Assembly (NCBI RefSeq): GCF_029207735.1
Contig: NZ_CP104395.1
Location: 850,692 to 914,691 of the forward strand
Source of the DNA: Candidatus Nanohalococcus occultus
GTDB lineage: Archaea > Nanohalarchaeota > Nanosalinia > Nanosalinales > Nanosalinaceae
Length of the DNA stretch: 64,000 bases
Direction: 5' to 3'
A model generated the notes under the pieces. That model did not search any database, had not been told where the DNA came from, and was given only the letters and a program-made list of their open reading frames with translations. The position numbers and the translations under genes were made by a program. The stretch's first letter is position 1. Each line of letters starts with the position of its first letter. Positions 34,286 through 43,146 of this stretch are shown piece after piece.

Positions 34286-34432
34286 CTACATGAACCCTCC
34301 CATTTGATTCTTTCTTTTATTCCGGTTTTGGGCCCAACTGATAAGGTATCCTGCCGCGACACCTAGAATTAGCACGTCCGGGTTAGCCATAGCCGCCGAC
34401 ATTAACTGTTGCATTAATCCTGCTTCTGCCAT
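34286..34432 (-). CDS. Membrane microprotein (48 aa)
   Basis: ATG 34432 to TAG 34286: MAEAGLMQQLMSAAMANPD, then one helix VLILGVAAGYLISWA and a basic tail NRNKRKNQMGGFM. A single-span peptide in the membrane-protein run, 11 nt before the 80-aa gene. No family recognised. Confidence 0.65.
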   Translation of the reverse strand: MAEAGLMQQLMSAAMANPDVLILGVAAGYLISWAQNRNKRKNQMGGFM

Positions 34433-34482
34433 TTTGAATCTACCTAAAGGTTAATTGCCTGTTTCTGGTTTAAATAAATGAA

Positions 34483-35406
34483 CTAGTGACCTAGCTGCTC
34501 GAGTTTTTGCTCTAGACGCATAACCTTAGTACCTGCCTCTCGAATCACAACCTCTTCTTCATGTTCTTTGGACAGCTTGTTCTCAATAGATTGGAGTTTT
34601 CCGATGATATCATTCACAGTCTTCATTTTTGAGGAATTATTTAGATGATCAACCATCTGAAGAAGTGTAGATTCTAGCTGTTCGATTAACTTTACCTCCG
34701 TTTCCATTTGAGAGTCCTCCTGCCTATCCATATCTAGATCGTTCTCTATTATCGCTAGCGTCTCTTCAAGCACACTTTTTAATTGACCCTCAAGATCTTC
34801 AATGTGGTTAACCCACTCTTCAGCTGATTTTTCAGATGGCGTTTGAGACATTATTTGAAGCAGATCTTGTCTATTCTCTCTCTGAGCATACTGTCTCATC
34901 GAACGTTCCATGACCTTAAGCTGATTCCATTTGTGAGTATCTTTGAACTCAGCTATTCGGCGGTATGCCACAATAAACTCTGAGGCCATAGCACCCAGCT
35001 CATGAAGCTCATCATCCATTAAATTTTCCTCCTCAACAATATTGCCCTGAAGCAAGTCAACATCTGCATTAATCTGCTTTAACTGCTCTTCTATATCTTC
35101 AAAGGACTTTGTCTCAGTATCTTCAGAAAGCTCTCCTTTTTCAGCTTTTAGAATCCTATTTATGTCAGACCTCACATTATCGAGGCGACTTTTTATGTCC
35201 TGTATATTACCCTCATCTTCTTTTGCGTCCCGCAAACACTGCTTAGCTTCAGGAACGACCCTTTCCTCCATCTCTTGTATGTCTTCTTCAAGCTGATGTC
35301 CTGCGGCATTGAGGCCGCGTACAGTCTTAGATAGATGATCGACGTACGCCTCGTAGATAGATTTTGGGTTGTTACCTGCTGAACCAGATGTTGAATTAGT
35401 CGCCAT
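34483..35406 (-). CDS. Cytoplasmic coiled-coil protein (307 aa)
   Basis: ATG 35406 has GGTGA 5 nt upstream; the in-frame GTG at 35415 is too close to that site. After a Ser/Asn-rich start (ATNSTSGSAGNNP) the protein is almost entirely alpha-helical heptads, acidic, without membrane segments. A+T content looks higher than in neighbouring genes. It may bridge the membrane proteins encoded on either side; inference only. Confidence 0.75.
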   Translation of the reverse strand: MATNSTSGSAGNNPKSIYEAYVDHLSKTVRGLNAAGHQLEEDIQEMEERVVPEAKQCLRDAKEDEGNIQDIKSRLDNVRSDINRILKAEKGELSEDTETKSFEDIEEQLKQINADVDLLQGNIVEEENLMDDELHELGAMASEFIVAYRRIAEFKDTHKWNQLKVMERSMRQYAQRENRQDLLQIMSQTPSEKSAEEWVNHIEDLEGQLKSVLEETLAIIENDLDMDRQEDSQMETEVKLIEQLESTLLQMVDHLNNSSKMKTVNDIIGKLQSIENKLSKEHEEEVVIREAGTKVMRLEQKLEQLGH

Positions 35407-35415
35407 TGAAATCAC

Positions 35416-36177
35416 CTATGGCAGTGGATCTCCGCAGTTTGAGCAGTTAGTAGCACTGCCGTCATTCAGGTTTCCACAGTTGTAGCAGGGCTGATAACCC
35501 TGACTCTCAAGAAAGTCATTCCATTGCTGGTTAACTCCGTCAATACCAGGTAGGCCGTCAGCCGCTCTGTCAAAAAATCTTCCTACTGGAGAATTCCTCA
35601 AATCCATGTATGAACTAGCAGCATAGTTTGAAGTGGAAGCTAAACCCTGAGCTCCAAAACTAAACAAGCCGAAAACAATGCTCGGACCCATTAGCAGAGT
35701 TCCAACCAAGAAAGACAACGCTAAAAAGCCTCCGAAGATTGCCATAGACCAATATACATTACCTACTAGGAAATCCAGAGGGCCACCTAAAAGAGTGATT
35801 AGTGAGAGAGCTGTCAGCACAAGAACCCCATTCTTTGGGCTAATAGAGCCTCTTGCCGGAGGACTTGTACTAGAATCCGCCATTAAGAACTCAACAACAT
35901 GATTAAAACTCCAGGGACCTCTCTGAGCTACTATATTCACAAAGATTGCTATTGACGCATAGACAAATCCCCATATAACTACAAAACCCGCCAAGTAGGA
36001 AGGGTCGCTGAAATTACCGATACCCTGTGTAAAACCAGACCACAATCCAAGCAGAAAACCTACGGGATCTAAAGAAGAAGCTGAAGGGCCTCTCCAGTCT
36101 GTTTGCGCCGCGCCTAACCCCAAAATCGATAAGAAAGCGGCCAAAAACGAATAATACTTGTATCTCTTCACAGCCAC
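35416..36177 (-). CDS. Multi-span membrane protein with C-terminal zinc ribbon (253 aa)
   Basis: Signal-like first helix ending AAQTDW, external loop, then about four more helices (to about 190). A cytoplasmic tail ends CYNCGNLNDGSATNCSNCGDPLP, a four-Cys zinc ribbon. GTG start (36177, or GTG 36171, which suits the TATA box better). Layout resembles the 151-aa protein upstream: short exported N-terminal segment plus helices. Not recognised. Confidence 0.75.
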   Translation of the reverse strand: MAVKRYKYYSFLAAFLSILGLGAAQTDWRGPSASSLDPVGFLLGLWSGFTQGIGNFSDPSYLAGFVVIWGFVYASIAIFVNIVAQRGPWSFNHVVEFLMADSSTSPPARGSISPKNGVLVLTALSLITLLGGPLDFLVGNVYWSMAIFGGFLALSFLVGTLLMGPSIVFGLFSFGAQGLASTSNYAASSYMDLRNSPVGRFFDRAADGLPGIDGVNQQWNDFLESQGYQPCYNCGNLNDGSATNCSNCGDPLP

Positions 36178-36192
36178 AATTTTGTAGCTTGT

Positions 36193-36200
36193 TTTTATAA
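36193..36200 (-). promoter_or_regulatory. TATA box before the zinc-ribbon membrane gene
   Basis: TATAAAAA on the minus strand, about 25 nt from GTG 36171; implies a leaderless transcript. Confidence 0.4.
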
Positions 36201-36202
36201 TG

Positions 36203-36658
36203 TTAACCGGTTATGACCCTGTAGAAAACCCACAAGAGCGCCATTAAGATAGCGCCGTAGAGCAGAAAAGTAATACTTCCAAAGACAGCAGCTGTAATCG
36301 TATCTAAATTCTGGAAAAATTTCGTAGGTACGATCATCCCTGTGATAGCAAGCGCCATAACTATAGAATATTTCTTTAGGCGCTTTTTCTCCTGTTTGAC
36401 GTTATTCCAGGGATTACTATCATCTTCATCTAACGTAACCATCAGTGCTTTTTCCAGACCTCGCTGAAATATTAAGAATAAAAGCAAGAAAGGAGCTACA
36501 AAACCAGAGAGCAACTCTGTAGTGGAAGAATAGTCTGAGAAAGAAGTTGCCGAATAATCACTGTTCGAAAAGATATCATTGTTATTTTGATGAGTTCCTG
36601 TCGCCAATCCTGTAGCCATCAACGCCGTTACGACTAAAATACATATCTTCCTAGTCAA
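36203..36658 (-). CDS. Membrane protein with N-terminal signal (151 aa)
   Basis: N-terminal signal sequence (ICILVVTALMATGLATG) and a 35-residue Ser/Asn-rich exterior stretch precede a helix, a basic cytoplasmic loop (VKQEKKRLKKYS) and two more helices. Topology resembles the 253-aa neighbour. Overlaps the upstream gene by 8 nt. Function unknown. Confidence 0.7.
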   Translation of the reverse strand: MTRKICILVVTALMATGLATGTHQNNNDIFSNSDYSATSFSDYSSTTELLSGFVAPFLLLFLIFQRGLEKALMVTLDEDDSNPWNNVKQEKKRLKKYSIVMALAITGMIVPTKFFQNLDTITAAVFGSITFLLYGAILMALLWVFYRVITG

Positions 36659-36920
36659 AGTCTAGATCACCTGAATCGAAGTCCATGTCGCCTCCGCCAG
36701 TCCCTGTACCAGATGTTCCGTGGACTTTCTCTATGTATGCTGGTATGAGTTCATCGACCATGAAGCCGGATACTAGTCCTGCTCCTCCGATCACTGTGAG
36801 TCGTGATGCGAACTCTGTTAGGCCTGCGATCTCAGCTACCTGTTGTGTGAGTACAAGTGATGCCAGGTACCCTATTACTGCGGCGGCAGGGAAGGCTATG
36901 TATTTCCAGGGATCGTTCAT
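36651..36920 (-). CDS. Small two-helix membrane protein with acidic Gly tail (89 aa)
   Basis: ATG 36920 chosen; a TTG two codons earlier is less likely. Two helices (IAFPAAAVIGYLASLVL, VIGGAGLVSGFMVDEL), then HGTSGTGTGGGDMDFDSGDLDFD, an acidic Gly/Asp tail like those of the other small membrane proteins in this run. Confidence 0.7.
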   Translation of the reverse strand: MNDPWKYIAFPAAAVIGYLASLVLTQQVAEIAGLTEFASRLTVIGGAGLVSGFMVDELIPAYIEKVHGTSGTGTGGGDMDFDSGDLDFD

Positions 36921-36984
36921 AGTCAAGTTTTTGGAGAAGCTGTTTTTATCGGTAACGAAAAGGAAAAATGAGGAAAGGAGGTCT

Positions 36985-38718
36985 CTACCATTCGTGGTAG
37001 AGGATTGCTGCGGTGATCAGGATTCCGAGGATGAGTGCTGCGGTGATTCTTCCGGCAACGGTCTGTGTTGCCTCGAGTCCTGGAACGTTCGAAAAGAAGC
37101 TGCCTGTCGGTGTGTTGTCCTCTTCGCTGAGGATTTTCTGCATGACGCCGTCGTCGACGATCAGCATTGCCGACATGTTTTTCTCAATTTCTGTTCCTTC
37201 TGCCATGGCTGTGATCTGGATCTCTCCTCTCTTCTCGAACGGAACTCCTGCGTAGATGTATCCGTAACGGGTCTGTCCTGCTGGAACCGTCTTGCTTTCA
37301 GGTGTGACTGTTACCCAGTCAGGTGCCTGAACTGAAAGATTGTAGGTGTTTTCTCTTGTTCCGGTGTTGGTTAGTGCGATCTGGTAGATTGCTGCCTTAT
37401 TCTCTCCTGCGGATTTCTCGTAGCTTACGAGATTCATCTCAAGGTCGTGGCAGTTTTCCTTGACTGCGGTAAGCGTTGATGTGCTGCTTGGAGCGTCAAA
37501 GGTTGCGGCTGTTGATGTAAGCGTTACGTTGTTCGCTCCCATCGCCATGTTTGCGGAGTTAAGCTCCAGTTCGACTTCTTCGGATTCCCCTGGGTCGAGT
37601 TCAACTGCGGAGTCGGAAAGATTTCCTCTAGTCGATGTAAGCGCGAAGCTTTCCTCTGCCTCTCCTGTGTTTGTGACAGTTGCGTCTGCTGTGAACTGTT
37701 CGGTTTCACAGACCGTTGTTCCGCTGTCTTCGAATGCTACGGTTGAGGCCATTCCGTTGTAAACCTCTAGAGTGGCTGAACCTCTGGTCGAGACATGGGA
37801 TTCGGCTGTAACTGTTAACGTCTGTGTTCCGAGTTCTTCAGGCGTTACTTCAAGTGTTGTTGAAGCTGTCTGTCCTGATTCGATTTCGAAGTTTGTTTCT
37901 TCAAGATCTCCGACGTTACTTGTCAGTGTGAATGTGTCGTCTTTTGTTCCTGTGTTTCTGACTGTTACGCCGTACTCTGTTCCTGTGTAAGCTGCGGTTT
38001 CCTTGTTACCCGGTTGAATTGAAACTTGGGAAGCCCAGCATCTTTCTGCGTTAAACTCTACGTTGATAATGTCCTGTGCGTAGCTTGTCTTCGAGCTTGC
38101 GATAATGTTGAAGTTCTCCGTTGTTGAACTGTTAGAGGAGGCTACTACTTTGACGCTTCTGGTCTCGCCTGGCTCGAGTGCGATCTCGCTCTGTGTTAGC
38201 TGTCCGTAACGTGTTATAAGCTCGAAGTTCTCTGCCTGCGTTCCTCCGTTGGTAACGTCTACGTTGTAGACTGCTTTGTTCCCTAGACATACTGTCTGGG
38301 AGCTGGTTGTCTCCAGAGTTACATCGTGGTCCCGGATTACTTTCACACGGCCTTCGGTCGAATAGGTCTTCCCTGAAGCTCGTGAAGTAGCTTTTATGTC
38401 AAAACTGTATGTTCCTGCTTCCTGGTTCGGCTTCGGGTCGTACCATACGTTGACCGTGGCTTTCTGACCAGGCTCAAGTGTGTCTTCTTCAGGTACTCTT
38501 TGCGGCGCTATCTGTACCTGATCTTGGTCCGCGGACATCATGTAGACGTCCTCTGCTGTACCCGTGTTCTCGATCGTTAGCTCATACTGAGCGTAAGATT
38601 CGATCTCCGTCTGTCGTTCCGGGCTTGTAAAATATAGATCGGCTGTGCTTGCGGCAGCTGAGCCGACGAATAAAAGCATTATTACCGATGCTGCGATTGT
38701 TCTTCCTAAGTTGTCCAT
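36985..38718 (-). CDS. Surface protein with NEW3/Ig-like repeats and C-terminal anchor (577 aa)
   Basis: ATG 38718 lies 6-7 nt after GGTGAT; the GTG at 38730 is less likely. Signal peptide (TIAASVIMLLFVGSAAAS), then about five beta-sandwich repeats of 95-100 aa, each with the NTGTxEDxFxL...LxPGxTxxxxV pattern of NEW3/COG1470 domains, and a final helix AGRITAALILGILITAAILY. Extracellular adhesin or S-layer-associated stalk by inference. Confidence 0.82.
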   Translation of the reverse strand: MDNLGRTIAASVIMLLFVGSAAASTADLYFTSPERQTEIESYAQYELTIENTGTAEDVYMMSADQDQVQIAPQRVPEEDTLEPGQKATVNVWYDPKPNQEAGTYSFDIKATSRASGKTYSTEGRVKVIRDHDVTLETTSSQTVCLGNKAVYNVDVTNGGTQAENFELITRYGQLTQSEIALEPGETRSVKVVASSNSSTTENFNIIASSKTSYAQDIINVEFNAERCWASQVSIQPGNKETAAYTGTEYGVTVRNTGTKDDTFTLTSNVGDLEETNFEIESGQTASTTLEVTPEELGTQTLTVTAESHVSTRGSATLEVYNGMASTVAFEDSGTTVCETEQFTADATVTNTGEAEESFALTSTRGNLSDSAVELDPGESEEVELELNSANMAMGANNVTLTSTAATFDAPSSTSTLTAVKENCHDLEMNLVSYEKSAGENKAAIYQIALTNTGTRENTYNLSVQAPDWVTVTPESKTVPAGQTRYGYIYAGVPFEKRGEIQITAMAEGTEIEKNMSAMLIVDDGVMQKILSEEDNTPTGSFFSNVPGLEATQTVAGRITAALILGILITAAILYHEW

Positions 38719-38770
38719 TTGTTTAATCACCTTGTGATAACATCACGCTGTAAGTTTTTTATATCAGTCG

Positions 38771-41647
38771 TTACCACGACGGGAACAATGAGCGGATTCG
38801 CTCATGCCACGTTACCTGCGGCTGGGTTGTTCCCTGTGCCTTTATCGGCACGTTCGTGGTTTGGATCTGCTCGCCGTTACGGCTTACTTCGATCTCTGTG
38901 TAGAACCGGCCTTCTCTTTCCGGTACGAAGTAAAAGTAGACCGTCTTCCGGTCTCCTTTCGCAAGCTCGAATGCCTTATCGGTGGTTGTGAACCATCCGT
39001 TCGGCAGTCCATCGACCGATACCTCATACAGCCCGCTGTCTTCCCTGTTGTTATAGACTTCGACTTTCACGAGTCCGTCTTCGGCACGTACCGTTGCGAC
39101 CTTCTCAGGGAACGTATCGACCTCTGAACCTAACTCGAGGACTTCTATTTCCCGTTCCTGTCCGCTTCGTACCCCGTAGGCCGAGGCAAGTATGCCATAG
39201 GTATGTTCACCGGTCTCAACGGTGCTTGTATCGAAACAGACATCGCCTTCAGCGGACTTCGAGTCAATGACAGTGCCGTCTCTTACAAGCTGTACCTGGG
39301 GCGTTACCTGCGATTTTACCTCCGCACATACCTCGAACTCACGGGACTGGAAGCTTCTCTCCGGTAACTTCAAGGACGCAACGTTGACTGTAGGTATGAC
39401 GTTAACCGAGGATCTCGCAGTTGCCTGACCTGCCTCAACTCTTATGTCCTGTCTTCCGGCGTTCGTCGGACGGACGAACAAGCTGTAGCGTCCGCGCCGA
39501 TCCGTAGTTGTTTCACCGAGTTTTATTCCATCGACGAATACCTCTACCTGCTGTCTGCGATCTTCCGCTTCCACATAACCAGATACTTCGATGTTCTGGC
39601 CGTAAGTTATCTCTCTAGGTCTTACATTGACTGAGATATCGTCGGTGCTACCGCAGTCATTTACCTTTACTTCCTGAGTGAAACGTCTTTCTCTGCCGTT
39701 TTCAAGCATTAAAACTGCGTTGAACTCTTCGCCGCCGATGTTCTCGGCCGTAATACGGCGAAGCTCTGTTGAGTACTTATCTATCTCTATGTCTTTACCT
39801 GCGATCGAGCTTCCGGCCACAAGTCGCAACTCAAGGTGTTCGCTGCCTCCGTTGTTGGTTATACCTATTTCCGCGGTCAGATCGTCTCCGCGGCAGACGG
39901 TTCGAGGTATACGAGCGTAGAGTACTTCGATGTCTTCAGGCTCGCGTTCAAGCTCGAAGTCCAGGGTTTCTTCCTCTCCCTCTGAAAGCTCTATGTCCTC
40001 AGTTTCCGTCCTGTAGCCGGACTTCGAGACTGTTACCTCATAGTCTCCGGGTTCCAGATCAAAGTCGATCTCTCCATCCGATCCTGTCGTACCGGATTCA
40101 TCTTCTGGGCCTTCTACCTCGACTTCCGCATCGAGTTCGTCCCCGTCCTCGTCTTCTACCTCGATTTCAAGGTTGGCTTCGTCTCCATCGTAGTCACCGT
40201 CTCCGTCGTCTTCCGTGGTCGTGAACTCGAATACCTCGGAGCGATGGTATCCGCCCTGCCCATCATCTGCCTTGATTCCCCAGACATAGACAGTATCCTC
40301 ATCTAAGTCAACTGTCCTGGACTGGACTAAGTCAGTCATATCGGAGATATCATAGCTTTTTCCGTTATCCCAAGGCCTGTCGCCGTTGTAGTCTTTTTCC
40401 TCAACAACTAGCTTGGTATCATCCATCGAGGAATCATCTCCGTCAGTTATCTTCCATCTGAACCGGACATCCGGATCGACCTCCTCTCCGTCTTCAGGCG
40501 ATCTAAGCTCGATCTCCGGCACGTCATCGTCAGATGTAACCGTATAATCGTATTCGTCTGTATCTGCGGCTCCGTCGTTATCAACCGCTCTGACCCTTGC
40601 CTCCTTCCGACCGTCGTCATAGATTCGCTTATAGACCACTGAATCGCTCGTAGTTCTATCCCAGTCGCCGTCGCCGTCGAAATCATATCTGTAGAAATCG
40701 ATGAAGCCATCGTCATCATCCGAGTCCGAGGCATCGAACTTGAACCGCGTACCTGACTCAGCGCGGTCCGGAGTTACAACTAGATCAGCATGCGGATCCT
40801 CATTCCAATCAGTATCGTCTCCGTTACCGTTATCCTCGTCCTCACCGTCACCCTCATCTTCTTCCTCTGTTGTGAAACTACGGATCTCTGATTTAGCCGG
40901 TTCATCCCCATCGCCGTCATCAGCTTTTACCGCCCAAACATAGCTTTTCCCAGGATCCAGTAAAGCTCCAGAGAAATCGAACTGCTGAGCGTAATTCCGA
41001 CCGGACACATACACATCCGAGCCGTACTCCGTTACCGTATAAGTTTTAGCCCGCTGGCCTTCACCGTAATAACTCCAAGGGCTGTCACTGCTACCGTGTT
41101 TTTCCTCTATAGCCAGCGTTACAGACTCCATAGCGTAACTGTCCTCATCAGTTACCGTAAACCGGAAGCTCGGATTCGTACCGACATCTTCCGCATCATT
41201 AGCCGGACTTCCAAGAGAAACGGAAGCATCCTTTCCCTGATCGGTTTCGCCATTATCTTCGTCCTCGCCCGAGTTAGAAATCCATTCGATAGTTATAGGG
41301 CCTTCTGTGTAAGTGCTACCGTCCCTGGACCTTGCTTTCGCCTTGAATTCGATCGTGGTTCCAGCAGGTTGAGACTCCTTTAATTCCACACTACAGTAGC
41401 CATCAGCACATCCAGAAGCCTGCATTTCCTCAGAGGAAACCCATTCTCCAGCGTCTTCCCGAGAATATATTCTGAGGTATTCTACCCCGTTAGAACGGTA
41501 AGTTGATGCCTCCGCGAATATATCAATTTTCTGATTCGAACCTAGTTCTTTATCTTCTTCAGGCTGTAGACCCACCGAGATCTGTGCTGTAGCTGTAGGC
41601 ACCAAGATAAGAAGCACAAGAACAATCCTTGAGAATTTCACTGACAC
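38771..41647 (-). CDS. Giant acidic secreted protein with FN3/PKD/PEGA-like domains (958 aa)
   Basis: GTG start (41647 or 41641). A signal peptide ends TATAQ. Modules follow: an Ig-like domain, two FN3-type repeats with SLGSPANDAEDV/ELRSPEDGEEV and VWAVKADDGDGD/VWGIKADDGQGG, a PKD-like domain (KFDASDSDDDDGFIDFYRYDFDGDGDWD), a carboxypeptidase regulatory-like domain, and further Ig-like repeats. Asp-rich DGDGD loops suggest calcium sites. There is no C-terminal anchor. Probable adhesin or surface polymer. Its start overlaps the upstream gene by 10 nt. Confidence 0.85.
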   Translation of the reverse strand: MSVKFSRIVLVLLILVPTATAQISVGLQPEEDKELGSNQKIDIFAEASTYRSNGVEYLRIYSREDAGEWVSSEEMQASGCADGYCSVELKESQPAGTTIEFKAKARSRDGSTYTEGPITIEWISNSGEDEDNGETDQGKDASVSLGSPANDAEDVGTNPSFRFTVTDEDSYAMESVTLAIEEKHGSSDSPWSYYGEGQRAKTYTVTEYGSDVYVSGRNYAQQFDFSGALLDPGKSYVWAVKADDGDGDEPAKSEIRSFTTEEEDEGDGEDEDNGNGDDTDWNEDPHADLVVTPDRAESGTRFKFDASDSDDDDGFIDFYRYDFDGDGDWDRTTSDSVVYKRIYDDGRKEARVRAVDNDGAADTDEYDYTVTSDDDVPEIELRSPEDGEEVDPDVRFRWKITDGDDSSMDDTKLVVEEKDYNGDRPWDNGKSYDISDMTDLVQSRTVDLDEDTVYVWGIKADDGQGGYHRSEVFEFTTTEDDGDGDYDGDEANLEIEVEDEDGDELDAEVEVEGPEDESGTTGSDGEIDFDLEPGDYEVTVSKSGYRTETEDIELSEGEEETLDFELEREPEDIEVLYARIPRTVCRGDDLTAEIGITNNGGSEHLELRLVAGSSIAGKDIEIDKYSTELRRITAENIGGEEFNAVLMLENGRERRFTQEVKVNDCGSTDDISVNVRPREITYGQNIEVSGYVEAEDRRQQVEVFVDGIKLGETTTDRRGRYSLFVRPTNAGRQDIRVEAGQATARSSVNVIPTVNVASLKLPERSFQSREFEVCAEVKSQVTPQVQLVRDGTVIDSKSAEGDVCFDTSTVETGEHTYGILASAYGVRSGQEREIEVLELGSEVDTFPEKVATVRAEDGLVKVEVYNNREDSGLYEVSVDGLPNGWFTTTDKAFELAKGDRKTVYFYFVPEREGRFYTEIEVSRNGEQIQTTNVPIKAQGTTQPQVTWHERIRSLFPSW

Positions 41648-42354
41648 ACCCCCTCCAAAGACCCTCTATAGTCCATAGAACCCTTGTAATCAAGAAGTCC
41701 ATCCTGGAAAACATAAACATCCAAATCCTCGCCGTTCAGCTCGTAGAACGTATCTGAGACCTCAGCGTCAAGATCCAAAGTCTCACGGACTTCTTCGTCC
41801 GTCTTATCGCAAGGCGGACTACTCATATAACCCGCCCTAGGATCTTCCATGGCTCCCCATCCATCTATGTCGTCCTGACCAAATCTTACGCCACCCGTTC
41901 CCGGATGGTCTCCTTCAAAACTGTTGAAAAAGTCAGTTCCGATCAAACCACCAATAGCTGTTGCTGCTCCGGCCAGTACTGCTCTTCTAGTAGTAACTTT
42001 ATCAGCAAACCAATCAAAACCCGCACTATCATCAACATCAACTCTGCTTAGACCTACATCTTCGAAGGGCATGTCATAACCATGACGTACAAAAGTAGCA
42101 TCTATATCGTTTTCTGCCTGCCGAGCATCGCTTTTAGTATCATAATCCGTATTGTAATGTCTTTCTATATCTCTAAGACCTTTAACAAAATCTTGATGAC
42201 CCATCCTATCAAGAACATCTCTTTGACGCTCAATCTCATCTCTCATATCCTCTATCTGATTGTTCGTCCTATCTCTGATACCTTCGAGCATTCTATCGAC
42301 ACCATCTAGAGAAGAGTCGACACCCGAAGCATGGCGGTCAAGATCATTAGTCAT
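41638..42354 (-). CDS. Coiled-coil protein with internal twin-Arg segment and exterior domain (238 aa)
   Basis: N-terminal 1-60 is coiled coil starting MTNDLDRHA, the same N-terminus as the adjacent gene. Residues about 118-142 read VTTRRAVLAGAATAIGGLIG, a twin-arginine-like signal placed inside the protein. The C-terminal 95 residues, with two Cys, would be outside. It could be a type II membrane protein. No family recognised. Confidence 0.65.
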   Translation of the reverse strand: MTNDLDRHASGVDSSLDGVDRMLEGIRDRTNNQIEDMRDEIERQRDVLDRMGHQDFVKGLRDIERHYNTDYDTKSDARQAENDIDATFVRHGYDMPFEDVGLSRVDVDDSAGFDWFADKVTTRRAVLAGAATAIGGLIGTDFFNSFEGDHPGTGGVRFGQDDIDGWGAMEDPRAGYMSSPPCDKTDEEVRETLDLDAEVSDTFYELNGEDLDVYVFQDGLLDYKGSMDYRGSLEGVCQ

Positions 42355-42376
42355 ATGTTATCACTCTGTAGTAAAC

Positions 42377-42385
42377 ACTTATATG
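42377..42385 (-). promoter_or_regulatory. TATA-like box before the 238-aa gene
   Basis: CATATAAGT on the minus strand, 23-31 nt upstream of the ATG at 42354, suggesting a nearly leaderless transcript. Confidence 0.4.
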
Positions 42386-42427
42386 TTTTTTGAGAAAAAA
42401 GAAGAAAAGAAAATGTAGAAACCCGAT

Positions 42428-43090
42428 TTAAAGATCTAGTCGGGAATCTGCTCGGTCCATTCGTGCTTCTGCGTGATCTAGTTCGTTGCTCATGAAGTCA
42501 ATGTAGGACTCCAAATTGGATAGCTGAGTATCCATCTCGTTGGAGATCTGCTGAGCGTACTGTTCATGCTCGTCAACTCTATCTCGGACTTCGTCTTTCA
42601 TATCGACTACCTTGTCTACAAGATCTTCGTACCTGTCAGCGAACTGTCTAGCCTGACCGTATCCAACCTCCTCCGTCATATACTGGTGGAGGCCTTCAAT
42701 AGCATCAGCCTTGTTCAAATCGCCGTTTTCCACTCCATCTAGGATCCTTCCAATGTTGTTTGCGTGTCTGTCTAAATCGTTTGTCATTCTATTCTCACCT
42801 CCGTCTGTATCTGTTCCAGGGTTTTGACCTAACATATTTTCATCTGTAGGGTCGACATCGTTTTCTGTATCCTGTCCTGCCCTCGAGGCCGGTTCGTATA
42901 CTACGTAACCTTCTCCCTGCTCGGAAAGCACTAGATCGGAGTCTTCGAAGCCCACATCAGATTCCGTGTCTTCAAGGAAACCTCTGTCGTCTAAAATAGT
43001 TCTTGCTCTGCTATCGCCCTCATCGAGGGCTTTGGCAATGCCTTTGGCAACAAGAGGCTCTATAACTCCATGGTATAGATGTACGACCAT
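42428..43090 (-). CDS. Acidic helical protein with a probable second internal start (220 aa)
   Basis: Outer start ATG 43090 has no Shine-Dalgarno but a TATA box (43116-43125) about 27 nt upstream, fitting a leaderless message. An in-frame ATG at 42787 is preceded by GGAGGTGA and opens MTNDLDRHANN, the N-terminus shared with the neighbouring gene. So a 119-aa product (42428-42787) is likely made as well. The first 100 residues are acidic with a small helical start; the rest is coiled coil. Unknown function. Confidence 0.65.
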   Translation of the reverse strand: MVVHLYHGVIEPLVAKGIAKALDEGDSRARTILDDRGFLEDTESDVGFEDSDLVLSEQGEGYVVYEPASRAGQDTENDVDPTDENMLGQNPGTDTDGGENRMTNDLDRHANNIGRILDGVENGDLNKADAIEGLHQYMTEEVGYGQARQFADRYEDLVDKVVDMKDEVRDRVDEHEQYAQQISNEMDTQLSNLESYIDFMSNELDHAEARMDRADSRLDL

Positions 43091-43115
43091 TACAAAATAT
43101 CTACTACATCCAATC

Positions 43116-43125
43116 TTTATATTTG
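43116..43125 (-). promoter_or_regulatory. TATA box for the leaderless 220-aa gene
   Basis: CAAATATAAA on the minus strand, about 27-35 nt before ATG 43090. Confidence 0.45.
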
Positions 43126-43146
43126 TCACCGCTAGGTGCTAACCTA

